64,000 nt of DNA. Source: Labilibaculum antarcticum (lineage in GTDB: Bacteria > Bacteroidota > Bacteroidia > Bacteroidales > Marinifilaceae). The stretch's first letter is position 1; every line of letters starts with the position of its first letter. The position numbers and the translations under genes were made by a program. The stretch spans positions 4,868,361-4,932,360 of the forward strand of contig NZ_AP018042.1 of NCBI RefSeq assembly GCF_002356295.1, written 5' to 3'. Under the pieces are notes generated by a model that did no database searches, was not told where the DNA came from, and saw only the letters and a program-made list of their open reading frames with translations. Shown here one piece after another: positions 1-8,469 of this stretch.

Positions 1-181
1 TCCTACTCAATCTTTTTTGTTTCTCTTTTAAAGTCGAAATCTATTAAATACTTGAAAAAAGCTCTCCTCATTAAGGTTTTATTCTTTATATATCATTTTA
101 AGATCAAGTATTACTAATGTTTTTTATTTGTTATACTGTTTAGCTATAGTCATTTTCCTGAAGACGTTTTTTTAATATTGT

Positions 182-592
182 TTATTTATTTTTTCTAATA
201 AATTTAGGAAGTGCTTTTCCGCAGGAAGGACAATAATTAACAGTATCCGATATAAAAAAATCACATTTCTTACAAATATATTTCTGCTGAATATTTCGAT
301 CTATTTTTATTGATTTGCGGATGATTACAGGTTGACTGCTGGGATTAACTTCATTTTCGCTACCGCAATCTATAGGAAGAGTTCTATTTATTGTAACTAG
401 TCCTTGGTAGCAATAGCCACCCATCTCAGTTAATTTCAGGATTTGTAAATTGGAGATTGATTTGTGTCCAGCCAAAAGTTTATCAGCGATACTTATTTCT
501 ATTCCAAGTAATTCTGCAACCGATTTAATGCTTTGTTTTCTTTCACTTAATTGCTTGTCGAATTCTTTAGGATTAATGTATGTGGCTCTCAT
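182..592 (-). CDS. small zinc-ribbon protein with N-terminal HTH-like segment
   Basis: This 136-residue protein is not a family I recognise. Its C-terminus carries a clear zinc ribbon: CKKC near residue 107 and CPSCG near residue 121 form two CxxC knuckles. The N-terminal 60 residues (SVAELLGIEISIADKLLAG and what follows) resemble a helix-turn-helix of the Xre/ribbon-helix kind, so a small DNA- or RNA-binding protein is possible but unproven. It is followed on its strand by AT-rich sequence without an obvious terminator. No neighbour suggests a role. Confidence 0.6.
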   Translation of the reverse strand: MRATYINPKEFDKQLSERKQSIKSVAELLGIEISIADKLLAGHKSISNLQILKLTEMGGYCYQGLVTINRTLPIDCGSENEVNPSSQPVIIRKSIKIDRNIQQKYICKKCDFFISDTVNYCPSCGKALPKFIRKNK

Positions 593-919
593 TATTTATA
601 GCTAATTGTTTTATTGTTTATGACGAAAATACTTGAATATTTCTAATTGTTGCCTAAATTTTAAAATATTGTAAATTATTTACAGTGAAAAAAGTAATGG
701 TATTAACAGTACTAATAATTATGGCTTTTGAAATTTTATCAGTGTAGTCGTGTTGTAATATGGAAATAAAATCGAAGTTGATCGATTAAAAAAAATATTG
801 TCTGAATATGTTTTGGTTTTCGAGTTCCATAGAAGCATCAATAGCAACATTAACAGGTAGTTTACTGTTTTCAGGATGCTTACTACAAATCTATTTTAAT
901 GAAATTTGCAGACAATAAA
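593..919. other. AT-rich intergenic stretch with a possible gene remnant
   Basis: There is no intact gene here. On the minus strand from about 895 to 786 an open frame reads ICSKHPENSKLPVNVAIDAS and onward to a stop. This looks protein-like but is bounded upstream by a stop codon and has no start. It may be the last piece of a decayed gene; I could not assign a family. Confidence 0.3.
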
Positions 920-953
920 AAAGGGACAATTAATCTAAATTAATTGTCCCTTT
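920..953. terminator. bidirectional intrinsic terminator hairpin
   Basis: A perfect 15-bp stem (AAAGGGACAATTAAT paired with its complement) with a 4-nt CTAA loop is flanked by T-rich sequence on both sides. It lies immediately downstream, on the minus strand, of the fucosidase-like remnant, which it presumably once terminated. Confidence 0.8.
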
Positions 954-970
954 ATTTTCCTCAGTTTTAA

Positions 971-1245
971 TTATTTGAATTCAATTTTTATTGGGAAGTG
1001 AAATTTTGTTTTGGCTTTGCATTTGATAGATCTAGTAAGAAATCTTTTTTATCAATAGACCATTTAATTTTTTCATCCGCACCAATTAAAGAGATAGATG
1101 AAATTTTATTCGCATCGAACCTAAGGGGGTTGATGGAAGATTTTAGAGATGCATCGTATAAATTGAAGTTGAAAGGGCATTCCTTTTTTTTCAAAAGGCA
1201 GGAGTTTAGAGTAAAATGGAAGAAAAGTATCATACAATGGAGCAT
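971..1245 (-). pseudogene. C-terminal remnant of a GH29 alpha-L-fucosidase-like gene
   Basis: The minus-strand reading contains KISSISLIGADEKIKWSID, which resembles the C-terminal beta-sandwich signature of GH29 alpha-L-fucosidases (I..V.LLG..EK.KW..). The frame runs into a stop after PKQNFTSQ. Shifting by one base restores the natural-looking ending KFHFPIKIEFK and a stop at 971. The catalytic N-terminal domain is absent, so this is a frameshifted, 5'-truncated fragment. The family call rests on a short motif only. The terminator at 920-953 follows it. Confidence 0.5.
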
Positions 1246-1373
1246 ATTTACCTTTTAAATTTCTCAATTATCATCTACTTTTGTTTCGGAACAAAACAAT
1301 CGAATCCGCAAAAAATCTATTCGGTTGATTTATATCACCCGAAAATTAAGAGAAACCCAAAATCGACCTAAGA

Positions 1374-1751
1374 ATGAATCTGGAAAACAACAAAAAAAAT
1401 GCAATTGCTTTTTATAAAATGGCCTATGAAGGCAATCCGATAAAGGCCGTTGAAAAATATGTGGGTAGTGAATATATCCAGCATAATCCACTAGTTGGGA
1501 ATGGTCCGTAAGCTTTTATTGAATATTTCGACAGAATGCACATTGAATATCATGAAAAAACCATTGAATTTGTAAGGTGTATCGCAGAGGGCAATTTGGT
1601 GTCCTTGCATACGCATCAAATATGGCCAGGAAATGATCAATATGTGACCATGGATTTTTTTAGACTCGACGAAGTTGGAAAAATTTGCGAACACTGGGAT
1701 TCTTTGCAACAAATTCCTGAGGGATCGGCAAATCAAAATACAATGTATTAG
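1374..1751 (+). pseudogene. SnoaL-like/NTF2-fold gene interrupted by an in-frame stop
   Basis: Reading from ATG at 1374 gives an NTF2/SnoaL-type small protein: NAIAFYKMAYEGNP, YIQHNPLVGNGP, then TAA at 1509-1511, then AFIEYFDRMHIEYHEKTIEF in the same frame to a stop at 1751. Family members usually have Glu after the GxGP motif, so a single GAA-to-TAA change would explain the break. An ATG at 1536 could start only a truncated product lacking the first third of the fold. Reading through the stop would yield a full-length protein of about 125 residues. It lies directly upstream of the ABC importer genes. Confidence 0.65.
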
Positions 1752-1786
1752 AAGGGAATAATCTTCTCTAACTATAAATTCTTACT

Positions 1787-3322
1787 ATGGAAATATTTGA
1801 ACGAAAAGACTACTTTCTTCAATTGCTCTCAGAACACATCCTGATTTCGTTCGGAGCACTTGCTTTTACTACAATTATTGGAATATTATTAGGCATTTGG
1901 GTGTTTTACTCAGCTAAATCAAGAATAATTGTTCTGTCGGCAGTTAACTTTTTGTACACCATACCTTCTATCGCCATGTTTGGTTTATTAATACCACTGG
2001 TGGGAATAGGGCTTAATAATGCATTAATCGTATTGGTACTGTATGGCTTACTGCCGATGACCAGAAATACATATTCCGGATTAAGTGAAGTACGCTCTGA
2101 TATTGTGGAGGCAGCCAAGGCTATGGGGGCTGCCAAATACCAGATTTTCAAGGATATTTATTTTCCTTTGGCACTGCCAGCAATACTATCAGGCTTACGA
2201 ATAACCACTGTAATGATTGTTGCACTAACCGGACTTGCTGCTTTGATAGGCGCGGGTGGTTTAGGGCAAGCTATTTTTAGGGGACTGAACACAATGAATA
2301 CTCCTATGATTGTGGCAGGTTCTTTGGGAATATCGCTGCTCGCTATTTTAAGCGACAGATGGGTAGGTGTTTTCGAAGGTAAATTGGTGTGTATAATCAG
2401 TAAAAACTCCTCGAAAAAGCAAAAGCTAAGGGTGTATGTAAATGTAATTCTGCTTTTAGCTGCACTCATTGCTGCTGCTGCCAATACAAATCCATTTCAA
2501 TCGAATCATGTAAAAACAGTGACTGTAGCCTCCAAGCCAACAAGCGAACAATTTATTTTAGGAGAGGTTATTGCACAATTAATAGAGCGCAATACAGAGC
2601 TAAATGTCGTACGCAAATTTGGAATCGGTGGTGGTACAACCAATATTCATCCAGCAATGGTAAATGGCGAGGTAGATATGTATGTGGAATATACTGGCAC
2701 AGGATGGATGAGTGTATTGAAAGAGAAATTACCGGGAAATAATCAGGTCGATTTCAATTCGATACAGAAACAATACAAAGACAATTTTAAATTAAAATGG
2801 TTGGGCTTACTGGGATTTAATAATACTTATGCTTTGGCAATACCCGATAGTTTGGCTGTAAAGTTCAACATTAAAAATTGTTCGGACCTTGCACTATATA
2901 GTAAGCATTTTAAATTTGGTGCCGAGTTCGATTTCTTTGAGCGTCCCGATGGTTACGAAGGCCTGGTAAATACTTATGGATTTGATTTTTCTTCCATTCA
3001 CGAAATGGATATCAATTTGAGATATAATGCTATGGTTGAGGGCAAGGTAAATGCTATTGATGCCTTTACAACTGATGCGAAAATTGTTGCACAAAAGCTT
3101 AAAGTGTTAATCGACAACCGAAATTATTTTCCGACTTACGAGGCTGGAATAATAATAAGAATGGGAATCCTTGAAAAGTATCCGGAATTAGAGCCTTTAT
3201 TGGTCAAACTAAATCAAAAAATAAGTACTGAAACCATGATGCACATGAATTATGAGGTGGAAGTGCTGAACAAAGATCCCAAAGAGGTAGCAACCTTATT
3301 TATTGAACAGCTTAAAGAATAG
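1787..3322 (+). CDS. fused ABC permease/substrate-binding protein (OpuBB-OpuBC or EgtU type)
   Basis: This 511-residue fusion has an integral membrane half (about residues 15-240) and a periplasmic OpuAC-type solute-binding domain (about 245-511). The permease half carries the EAA loop EAAKAMGAAKYQIFKDIYFP that docks on the ATPase. The binding half has the GGGTTNIHPAMVNGEVDMY region typical of osmoprotectant-binding proteins. Known fusions of this architecture import glycine betaine, choline or carnitine, and some (EgtU) import ergothioneine; the sequence alone does not decide. The partner ATPase starts 5 bp downstream and a porin-like gene follows, so the set looks like a complete envelope-to-cytoplasm import route. 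Confidence 0.88.
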   Translation: MEIFERKDYFLQLLSEHILISFGALAFTTIIGILLGIWVFYSAKSRIIVLSAVNFLYTIPSIAMFGLLIPLVGIGLNNALIVLVLYGLLPMTRNTYSGLSEVRSDIVEAAKAMGAAKYQIFKDIYFPLALPAILSGLRITTVMIVALTGLAALIGAGGLGQAIFRGLNTMNTPMIVAGSLGISLLAILSDRWVGVFEGKLVCIISKNSSKKQKLRVYVNVILLLAALIAAAANTNPFQSNHVKTVTVASKPTSEQFILGEVIAQLIERNTELNVVRKFGIGGGTTNIHPAMVNGEVDMYVEYTGTGWMSVLKEKLPGNNQVDFNSIQKQYKDNFKLKWLGLLGFNNTYALAIPDSLAVKFNIKNCSDLALYSKHFKFGAEFDFFERPDGYEGLVNTYGFDFSSIHEMDINLRYNAMVEGKVNAIDAFTTDAKIVAQKLKVLIDNRNYFPTYEAGIIIRMGILEKYPELEPLLVKLNQKISTETMMHMNYEVEVLNKDPKEVATLFIEQLKE

Positions 3323-3327
3323 AAATA

Positions 3328-4002
3328 ATGAGTAACTCAAATATTATCAAATTCAGTGGTGTTAACTTTTCTTACGGACAACAAAAGGTGCTTCACGATT
3401 TGTCTTTTAGCGTTGAAAAAGGCGAATTTATTTGCCTTACCGGTAAAAGTGGCTGTGGAAAATCAACCCTCTTGCGCTTAATCAACAGTTTGCTGCATCG
3501 TGAAGATGGCGAAATTGAGCTATTAGGCGAAAATATCGACAATTGGGAGATCCATCAATTGAGGCGAAAAATGGGATATGTTCTTCAGGAAGGAGCGCTT
3601 TTCCCGCACCTGACTGTTTACCAGAATATGTGCTATTGCATGAATTTAAATAATTACGATGAAGTTCGATGCAGACAGCGTATTGAGGAACTATTACCCT
3701 TGGTAAATTTAGACAAGGAAATTCTAAACAAGTTTCCCGAAAAGCTAAGTGGAGGTCAAGGTCAAAGAGTGGGAATTGTAAGAGCCATAGCCCATAATCC
3801 AGAGATCGTATTAATGGATGAACCTTTTTCAGCCCTGGATGAGGAAACCCGTGAAAACCTGCAAAATCTGGTGAAAAATATCCATCAACACTTGAATACA
3901 ACTTTTATCATGGTAACTCACAATAAGGACGAAGCTGAAAAACTGGGTACTCGAATTATACACATGAACGAAGGGAAAATCAGTACAGTAAACACCAATT
4001 AA
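3328..4002 (+). CDS. ABC transporter ATP-binding protein of the osmoprotectant/ergothioneine-type importer
   Basis: This 224-residue ATPase has Walker A GKSGCGKST near residue 39, the Q-loop, signature LSGGQGQRVGIVRA and Walker B IVLMDEP. It ends soon after the H-loop (VTHNKDEA) and lacks the C-terminal CBS domains of OpuA/OpuC ATPases that sense ionic strength. This makes osmotic gating by CBS domains unlikely. It starts 5 bp after the fused permease/binding protein, with which it must form the transporter. Confidence 0.9.
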   Translation: MSNSNIIKFSGVNFSYGQQKVLHDLSFSVEKGEFICLTGKSGCGKSTLLRLINSLLHREDGEIELLGENIDNWEIHQLRRKMGYVLQEGALFPHLTVYQNMCYCMNLNNYDEVRCRQRIEELLPLVNLDKEILNKFPEKLSGGQGQRVGIVRAIAHNPEIVLMDEPFSALDEETRENLQNLVKNIHQHLNTTFIMVTHNKDEAEKLGTRIIHMNEGKISTVNTN

Positions 4003-4032
4003 ACGACACTTACACACTTAAATAAAATAACT

Positions 4033-5142
4033 ATGTACAAGTTATTAGCAGCATTGCTGTGCCTTTTACTAATTAACACAAAGCTCGTTGCACAATTAGC
4101 ACACCAAAATGATACACTCATTATAGGTGGTGCATTCAGGTATACTTATATGAATAACAGTTGGGACGAAGAGCATCAGAAAACCGGAGGCAGAGCCATT
4201 TTCGATGTTTTCATAGTAAATGCCCGTGGCCGGATAAAAGATATTGAATTCGCTTTTGAAAATCGATACTATGCGGAATCGTTTGGTGGTTTCATGCTTC
4301 GAAATGCATATGTTGGCCTTCCTCTTACCAATCATTTAAAACTGAAGCTGGGCATGCCCCGTACCCCTTTTGGAATATTACCCTACACCAGTAATAGTTT
4401 CATGTTTAATATGCAGTATTATTTAGGATTTGAGGATGATGCAGACATAGGAGGATTACTGGAGTATACTAAAGGAAACTATGAAGCTCAGCTTAGCTTT
4501 TCGAAAAATTCCGAAGATATTTTTAGTCAGGGGAACCGACGATATGCCTATGATATCAGTAAGGATAACCAGGAAATAAATACCATTACCGGAAGAACGG
4601 TCTATCATTTTGGAAAAGAAATGCCTATCGAAATAGGAGTATCAGGTCAGTATGGAGGCATTTACAATAAAGTATCTGAAGAAAATGGTGATCGGTGGGC
4701 TGGAGCCTTGCATGCTGTTGTGCAAAAAAGCAATTGGGATTTAAAAGCCGAAGTTTTGATTTATAAGTTCTTAGCGAAAGACTCTGTAAAACTTGATTAC
4801 ATAGAGATGGGAGCATTTGCTGCCGATTATCAGGTAGCCAACCAGGGAGTTAGTTACAGTGTGGCGATTGGTTACAAAATAAAGATCAACCATCTTCTTT
4901 TAAACGACATCAAGTTTTACAACGATTTTTCAGCTCTGGACAAATCAATTGCAGGTTTTGATTCTTCTTACATGAATGTGACAGGTTGTATGATTCACAC
5001 CGGTCCAATTTATATGCTAATTGATTATGTGCTGGCTAAAAATCATCCGTGGATTGGGGAAAATTATACCAAAGCACTAGCAGAAGGTGGAGATACAAAA
5101 TGGAACAGACGATTTAATATTAATCTAGGGATCTATTTTTAA
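4033..5142 (+). CDS. outer-membrane porin-like beta-barrel protein
   Basis: The 369-residue product begins with a signal peptide (MYKLLAALLCLLLINTKLVAQ) and continues as alternating amphipathic strands ending in an aromatic residue (GIYF), the usual hallmark of outer-membrane barrels. LKLGMPRTPFGILPY resembles phosphate-selective porin O/P-like proteins. It lies 30 bp after the ABC ATPase on the same strand and is probably co-transcribed. It may therefore be the outer-membrane entry channel for the importer substrate. Phosphate selectivity should not be assumed from the family name. Confidence 0.75.
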   Translation: MYKLLAALLCLLLINTKLVAQLAHQNDTLIIGGAFRYTYMNNSWDEEHQKTGGRAIFDVFIVNARGRIKDIEFAFENRYYAESFGGFMLRNAYVGLPLTNHLKLKLGMPRTPFGILPYTSNSFMFNMQYYLGFEDDADIGGLLEYTKGNYEAQLSFSKNSEDIFSQGNRRYAYDISKDNQEINTITGRTVYHFGKEMPIEIGVSGQYGGIYNKVSEENGDRWAGALHAVVQKSNWDLKAEVLIYKFLAKDSVKLDYIEMGAFAADYQVANQGVSYSVAIGYKIKINHLLLNDIKFYNDFSALDKSIAGFDSSYMNVTGCMIHTGPIYMLIDYVLAKNHPWIGENYTKALAEGGDTKWNRRFNINLGIYF

Positions 5143-5261
5143 TCTTGCTTTGCAAATCGTATACCTAAAAAAGCGAAGGCTTATTTTTGGTTGAAGGTGA
5201 AGATTATCAATAGTTTCATTTGAAAGAATACAATAATAATATTTAACAAATTTTTAAACAA

Positions 5262-6104
5262 ATGAAAATTGCAGTAACAACAGCTAGCGGAAATCTAGGC
5301 AGGGCAATTGTAAAAAAAGCAATTGCTGAATTTGGAAAAGAGAATATCATTGGCTTGGCACGAACTCCTGAAAAGGCAGCGGACTTAGGCATTGAAATAA
5401 GAAAAGGGGATTACAATAATCCTAAAGATTTTGAAGAAGCTTTGAAAGGTATTGATGTTGTTGTGATTCTTTCGGGAAACGACGAGCCTGAGAAACGAAT
5501 TCTACAACACCGGAATATCATAAATGGGGCAAAAACAGCTGGGGTGCAAAAAATTATATATACCAGTATTTTTGGCGACGAAGGAAAATGTGCTTTTGAC
5601 AGCGTGATTAAATCGAACCGACAAACAGAAAAGGACATTATGGAGTGCGGCCTTCAATACGCCATTGGGAGGAATGGTCTTTATCTGGAACCGGATATTG
5701 ATTGTATTGGGGAGTATGTTAAAGCGGGTGAAATAAAAAACTCTGGTGGTGATGGTCGATGTGCTTATGCTACTCGAGAAGAACTGGCATTTGCTTATGT
5801 GAGTATGATTAAAAAGGATAGTCTGAATGGTGGCGTTTATAATTTATTTGGTGAATGCGTTACCCAACAGGAATTAACTAATGCCATTAATAAGGTTTAT
5901 GGAACAAACTTGAAATACCATGAAGTTTCTGTAGAGGAGTATAAACAAGATAGAACCAATGTTTATGGGGATTTTTTCGGTAATGTTATTGCAGGTATTT
6001 ATGAAGGAATAAGAAATGGTGCTTTTGATTTAGTATCCGACTTTGAGACCGTAACTGGAAGAAAGCATCAAAGCTTCTTGGACTCTATTGAAGAATCAAA
6101 GTGA
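5262..6104 (+). CDS. NmrA/QorB-like NAD(P)-binding oxidoreductase
   Basis: The 280-residue protein is an atypical short-chain dehydrogenase of the NmrA class. It has the N-terminal nucleotide-binding loop TASGNLG at residues 7-13, GDYNNP where NmrA proteins sense the dinucleotide, and the VVILSGND strand. The overall pattern is close to NAD(P)H:quinone oxidoreductase type 2 (QorB) and redox-sensor proteins. The catalytic Tyr-Lys pair of classical SDRs is not evident, so it could be an enzyme or a redox sensor. It stands 119 bp after the porin with its own 5' region. Confidence 0.8.
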   Translation: MKIAVTTASGNLGRAIVKKAIAEFGKENIIGLARTPEKAADLGIEIRKGDYNNPKDFEEALKGIDVVVILSGNDEPEKRILQHRNIINGAKTAGVQKIIYTSIFGDEGKCAFDSVIKSNRQTEKDIMECGLQYAIGRNGLYLEPDIDCIGEYVKAGEIKNSGGDGRCAYATREELAFAYVSMIKKDSLNGGVYNLFGECVTQQELTNAINKVYGTNLKYHEVSVEEYKQDRTNVYGDFFGNVIAGIYEGIRNGAFDLVSDFETVTGRKHQSFLDSIEESK

Positions 6105-6223
6105 TTTTCTCTTACCATTCGCGAATTGAGACTTATAAGTATTTAGAGTCGAATGCTTTTTTTTTAGTAGGAGAGGATTGAACTTTAATATTTTTATAAA
6201 ACTAGAGTTTGGAGTGGAGTATA

Positions 6224-6255
6224 ACAAAACCGAGGCAGTGAGGCTGCGGTTTTGT
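6224..6255 (-). terminator. hairpin downstream of the first TPR histidine kinase
   Basis: ACAAAACCG and CGGTTTTGT form a 9-bp stem extended by an internal CAG/CTG pairing. The hairpin sits 2 bp after the stop codon of the minus-strand kinase gene. The following T tract is short. Confidence 0.55.
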
Positions 6256-6257
6256 TG

Positions 6258-8312
6258 CTATTTTTGTAGGGTTACAGTAAAATCACTTCCTTTTCCAACT
6301 TCACTAATAACACTAATATCACCACCATTTTTTTCAACAAATTCTTTACAAAGGATTAGTCCCAAACCTGTTCCTTTTTCGTCATTTGTGCCTTGGGTAG
6401 AAATACCTTCATCAATTTTGAATAGGTTTTTTATCACCTCAGAAGACATGCCAACACCCGTATCAACAATATGCAAACGAACAAAATCTTCCTCCTCAGA
6501 GGTGTTAATTGATATTAAGCCCCCTTCGGGAGTAAATTTTATGGCATTGTTAATCAAATTACCAATAAAAATAAGCGATGTGTTTTTATCGATTGTGAGC
6601 GTAATATCAGTAGGAATATTTACAATAATATCTATGTTTTTAGCAACAGCGCTTTGCCCATACAGATTAGCGCAGGTTTCTACTAATTCCTTTAAAATAA
6701 TAGATTCTTTATTCATCTTAATTTCTCCTGTTTGAGTTCGAGCCCAGGTAAGAAGGTTTATTAGCAATTCATAGGCAAATTTTGATGATCTATCTATTTC
6801 ACCAATCATGTCAATTCTTTCAGTACTGTCAAGTGAATCATAATTTGAATTTAATAATTCGCTAAAACCCAATATTGAATTAAAAGGTGCTTTAAGGTCG
6901 TGAGAGATGATTTTAAAAAACTTATCTTTTGTGGCATTCAATAATTTAACTTGACCGTATTGTTCTGTTAGCTTATTATTTTTTTGTAAAAGTTCTTTTT
7001 TTTGCTCTTCAATTAAATTGTTTTTTTTGGAGAGTATAGTGTTGGCATCTTTTTTAATTTTAAAACGACTATATAAAATAATTGCTATCAAAATTATAAG
7101 TAAGGATAAAGCAATAAATGAGTTTCTTATGGTGGTTTGTTTGGCAATTGCTAAATTTTGAATTTCACTGTTTTTTCGGAGTAATTCATTTTCTTTCTCC
7201 TTTTTTTCGCTATCATATTTTGTTTGCATTTCTGCAATTTGTTTCGAGCTGTTTTCAGTATAGATACTATCCTTAAGGGAAATATATTTCTCTAGATAAT
7301 TTAAGGATTTATCGAACTGACCAGTAGACTTATATAGCTCAGAGTATCTATTATAGATATCCAGCTTTTCTTCCTTTGAATCCAATTCAATAGCCAATTC
7401 AAATGCCTTTTTATAATAGGATAGGGCAGTATCAAACTTGTTTAGGTCTTTATAAATAAGTCCAATATTTCTATTAACCATTAACACACCAATTTGATCA
7501 TTAATTTTAGTGCTTAAGAGTAGAGATTCTTGAAAGTATTCTAAGGCTTTAGCATAATTTTTAAGTTTGTATTCTATACCACCTATATTATATAAAGAAA
7601 TTGTTGAGCCAAAAATATTGCCGTTTTTTCTGTTTATTTCAAGCGATTTTTTAAAAAAAGATTCTGCTTTTGTTAACTTGTCCTGAGCTGAATAAATTTG
7701 CCCCATTGTAGTTAGTGGGCTAGCCAACATAGTTGTGTTCCCAAACTTCTCAGACATATCAATAGCTTCCTGAACATATTTCTGAGCTTTGGGATAGTCT
7801 TTCTGATTTATATATATATTACTAATATTAATAACCGTCTTGATACAAATATCATTAAATCCCTCTTTGTCTGATATCTCAAGTGATTTCAGGTAGTATT
7901 TTAACGCATTTTCGTAGTCTGAAAGTTCCTTATAAACGAGACCGATATTACCATAAAGAGAACATATCCCTTTAAGATCATTTATCTCTTCATAAATTTT
8001 TAATGATTGTTGGTGATTTTCCAATGCAAGATGCATTTCGCTCTTAGCCCAGTAATTGACTCCAATATTTTTAAGCGATTTTGCAATATCTGTTTTGCTA
8101 TTTTTATCCAAAGCAATAGCGTAAGCCTTTTGAGCGTAATCAAGACCTTTATCTGGTGATACATTACTATATGCAACAGCTAACTCGTTTAATAATTTGA
8201 CTTTTTCTAGTTTTTGTTTTTCGGGAAGTAAAGCTTCCAGACTATCAATTTTAGGTTGAGCGACCAAAACACTCGAAAGAGAAATTAAAATAATTATAAA
8301 TGCATATTTCAT
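6258..8312 (-). CDS. TPR-containing sensor histidine kinase (paralogue 1)
   Basis: I start it at the ATG at 8312 (MKYAFIIILISLSSVLVAQ), which gives a proper signal peptide, an MKY start matching the paralogue, and 684 residues. The longer frame adds 12 unlikely residues. Order: signal peptide; periplasmic TPR repeats to about residue 340; a coiled stretch; one membrane helix (NSFIALSLLIILIAIILYSRF); HisKA with H-box IISHDLKAPFNSILGFSEL; and HATPase with NLINNAIKFTPEGG, DTGVGM and GTGLGLILCKEF. The architecture implies that periplasmic TPRs sense a ligand or partner and control autophosphorylation. No response regulator lies nearby. Its kinase half is almost identical to the upstream paralogue. 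Confidence 0.9.
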   Translation of the reverse strand: MKYAFIIILISLSSVLVAQPKIDSLEALLPEKQKLEKVKLLNELAVAYSNVSPDKGLDYAQKAYAIALDKNSKTDIAKSLKNIGVNYWAKSEMHLALENHQQSLKIYEEINDLKGICSLYGNIGLVYKELSDYENALKYYLKSLEISDKEGFNDICIKTVINISNIYINQKDYPKAQKYVQEAIDMSEKFGNTTMLASPLTTMGQIYSAQDKLTKAESFFKKSLEINRKNGNIFGSTISLYNIGGIEYKLKNYAKALEYFQESLLLSTKINDQIGVLMVNRNIGLIYKDLNKFDTALSYYKKAFELAIELDSKEEKLDIYNRYSELYKSTGQFDKSLNYLEKYISLKDSIYTENSSKQIAEMQTKYDSEKKEKENELLRKNSEIQNLAIAKQTTIRNSFIALSLLIILIAIILYSRFKIKKDANTILSKKNNLIEEQKKELLQKNNKLTEQYGQVKLLNATKDKFFKIISHDLKAPFNSILGFSELLNSNYDSLDSTERIDMIGEIDRSSKFAYELLINLLTWARTQTGEIKMNKESIILKELVETCANLYGQSAVAKNIDIIVNIPTDITLTIDKNTSLIFIGNLINNAIKFTPEGGLISINTSEEEDFVRLHIVDTGVGMSSEVIKNLFKIDEGISTQGTNDEKGTGLGLILCKEFVEKNGGDISVISEVGKGSDFTVTLQK

Positions 8313-8351
8313 GTAGGGGAGTATATAAGTGCAAAAATGCATGTGCAAATT

Positions 8352-8398
8352 AACGTAAACTATCCACGAATAGCCACCTGACGTAAAGCTTTATTATA
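8352..8398 (-). promoter_or_regulatory. conserved 47-nt block upstream of paralogue 1
   Basis: This block matches 10567-10613, upstream of the second kinase, at all but six positions, and all six differences are transitions. On the minus strand it contains TTTAC, a 20-nt gap and TAGTTTAC. This roughly fits a Bacteroidota -33/-7 promoter (TTTG / TANNTTTG). It was either duplicated with the gene or kept by shared control. Confidence 0.45.
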
Positions 8399-8469
8399 AA
8401 ATTTGAGAATTTTAACCGAGTTTACCACTTAATTCATTTTTTATACCAAAAATTGATATAAGACCGAAA

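Noticed and set aside
6120-6170. Terminator after the NmrA-like gene
   Set aside because: CATTCG/CGAATG followed by a T run looks promising, but the 6-bp stem encloses about 30 unpaired bases, so I did not list it.
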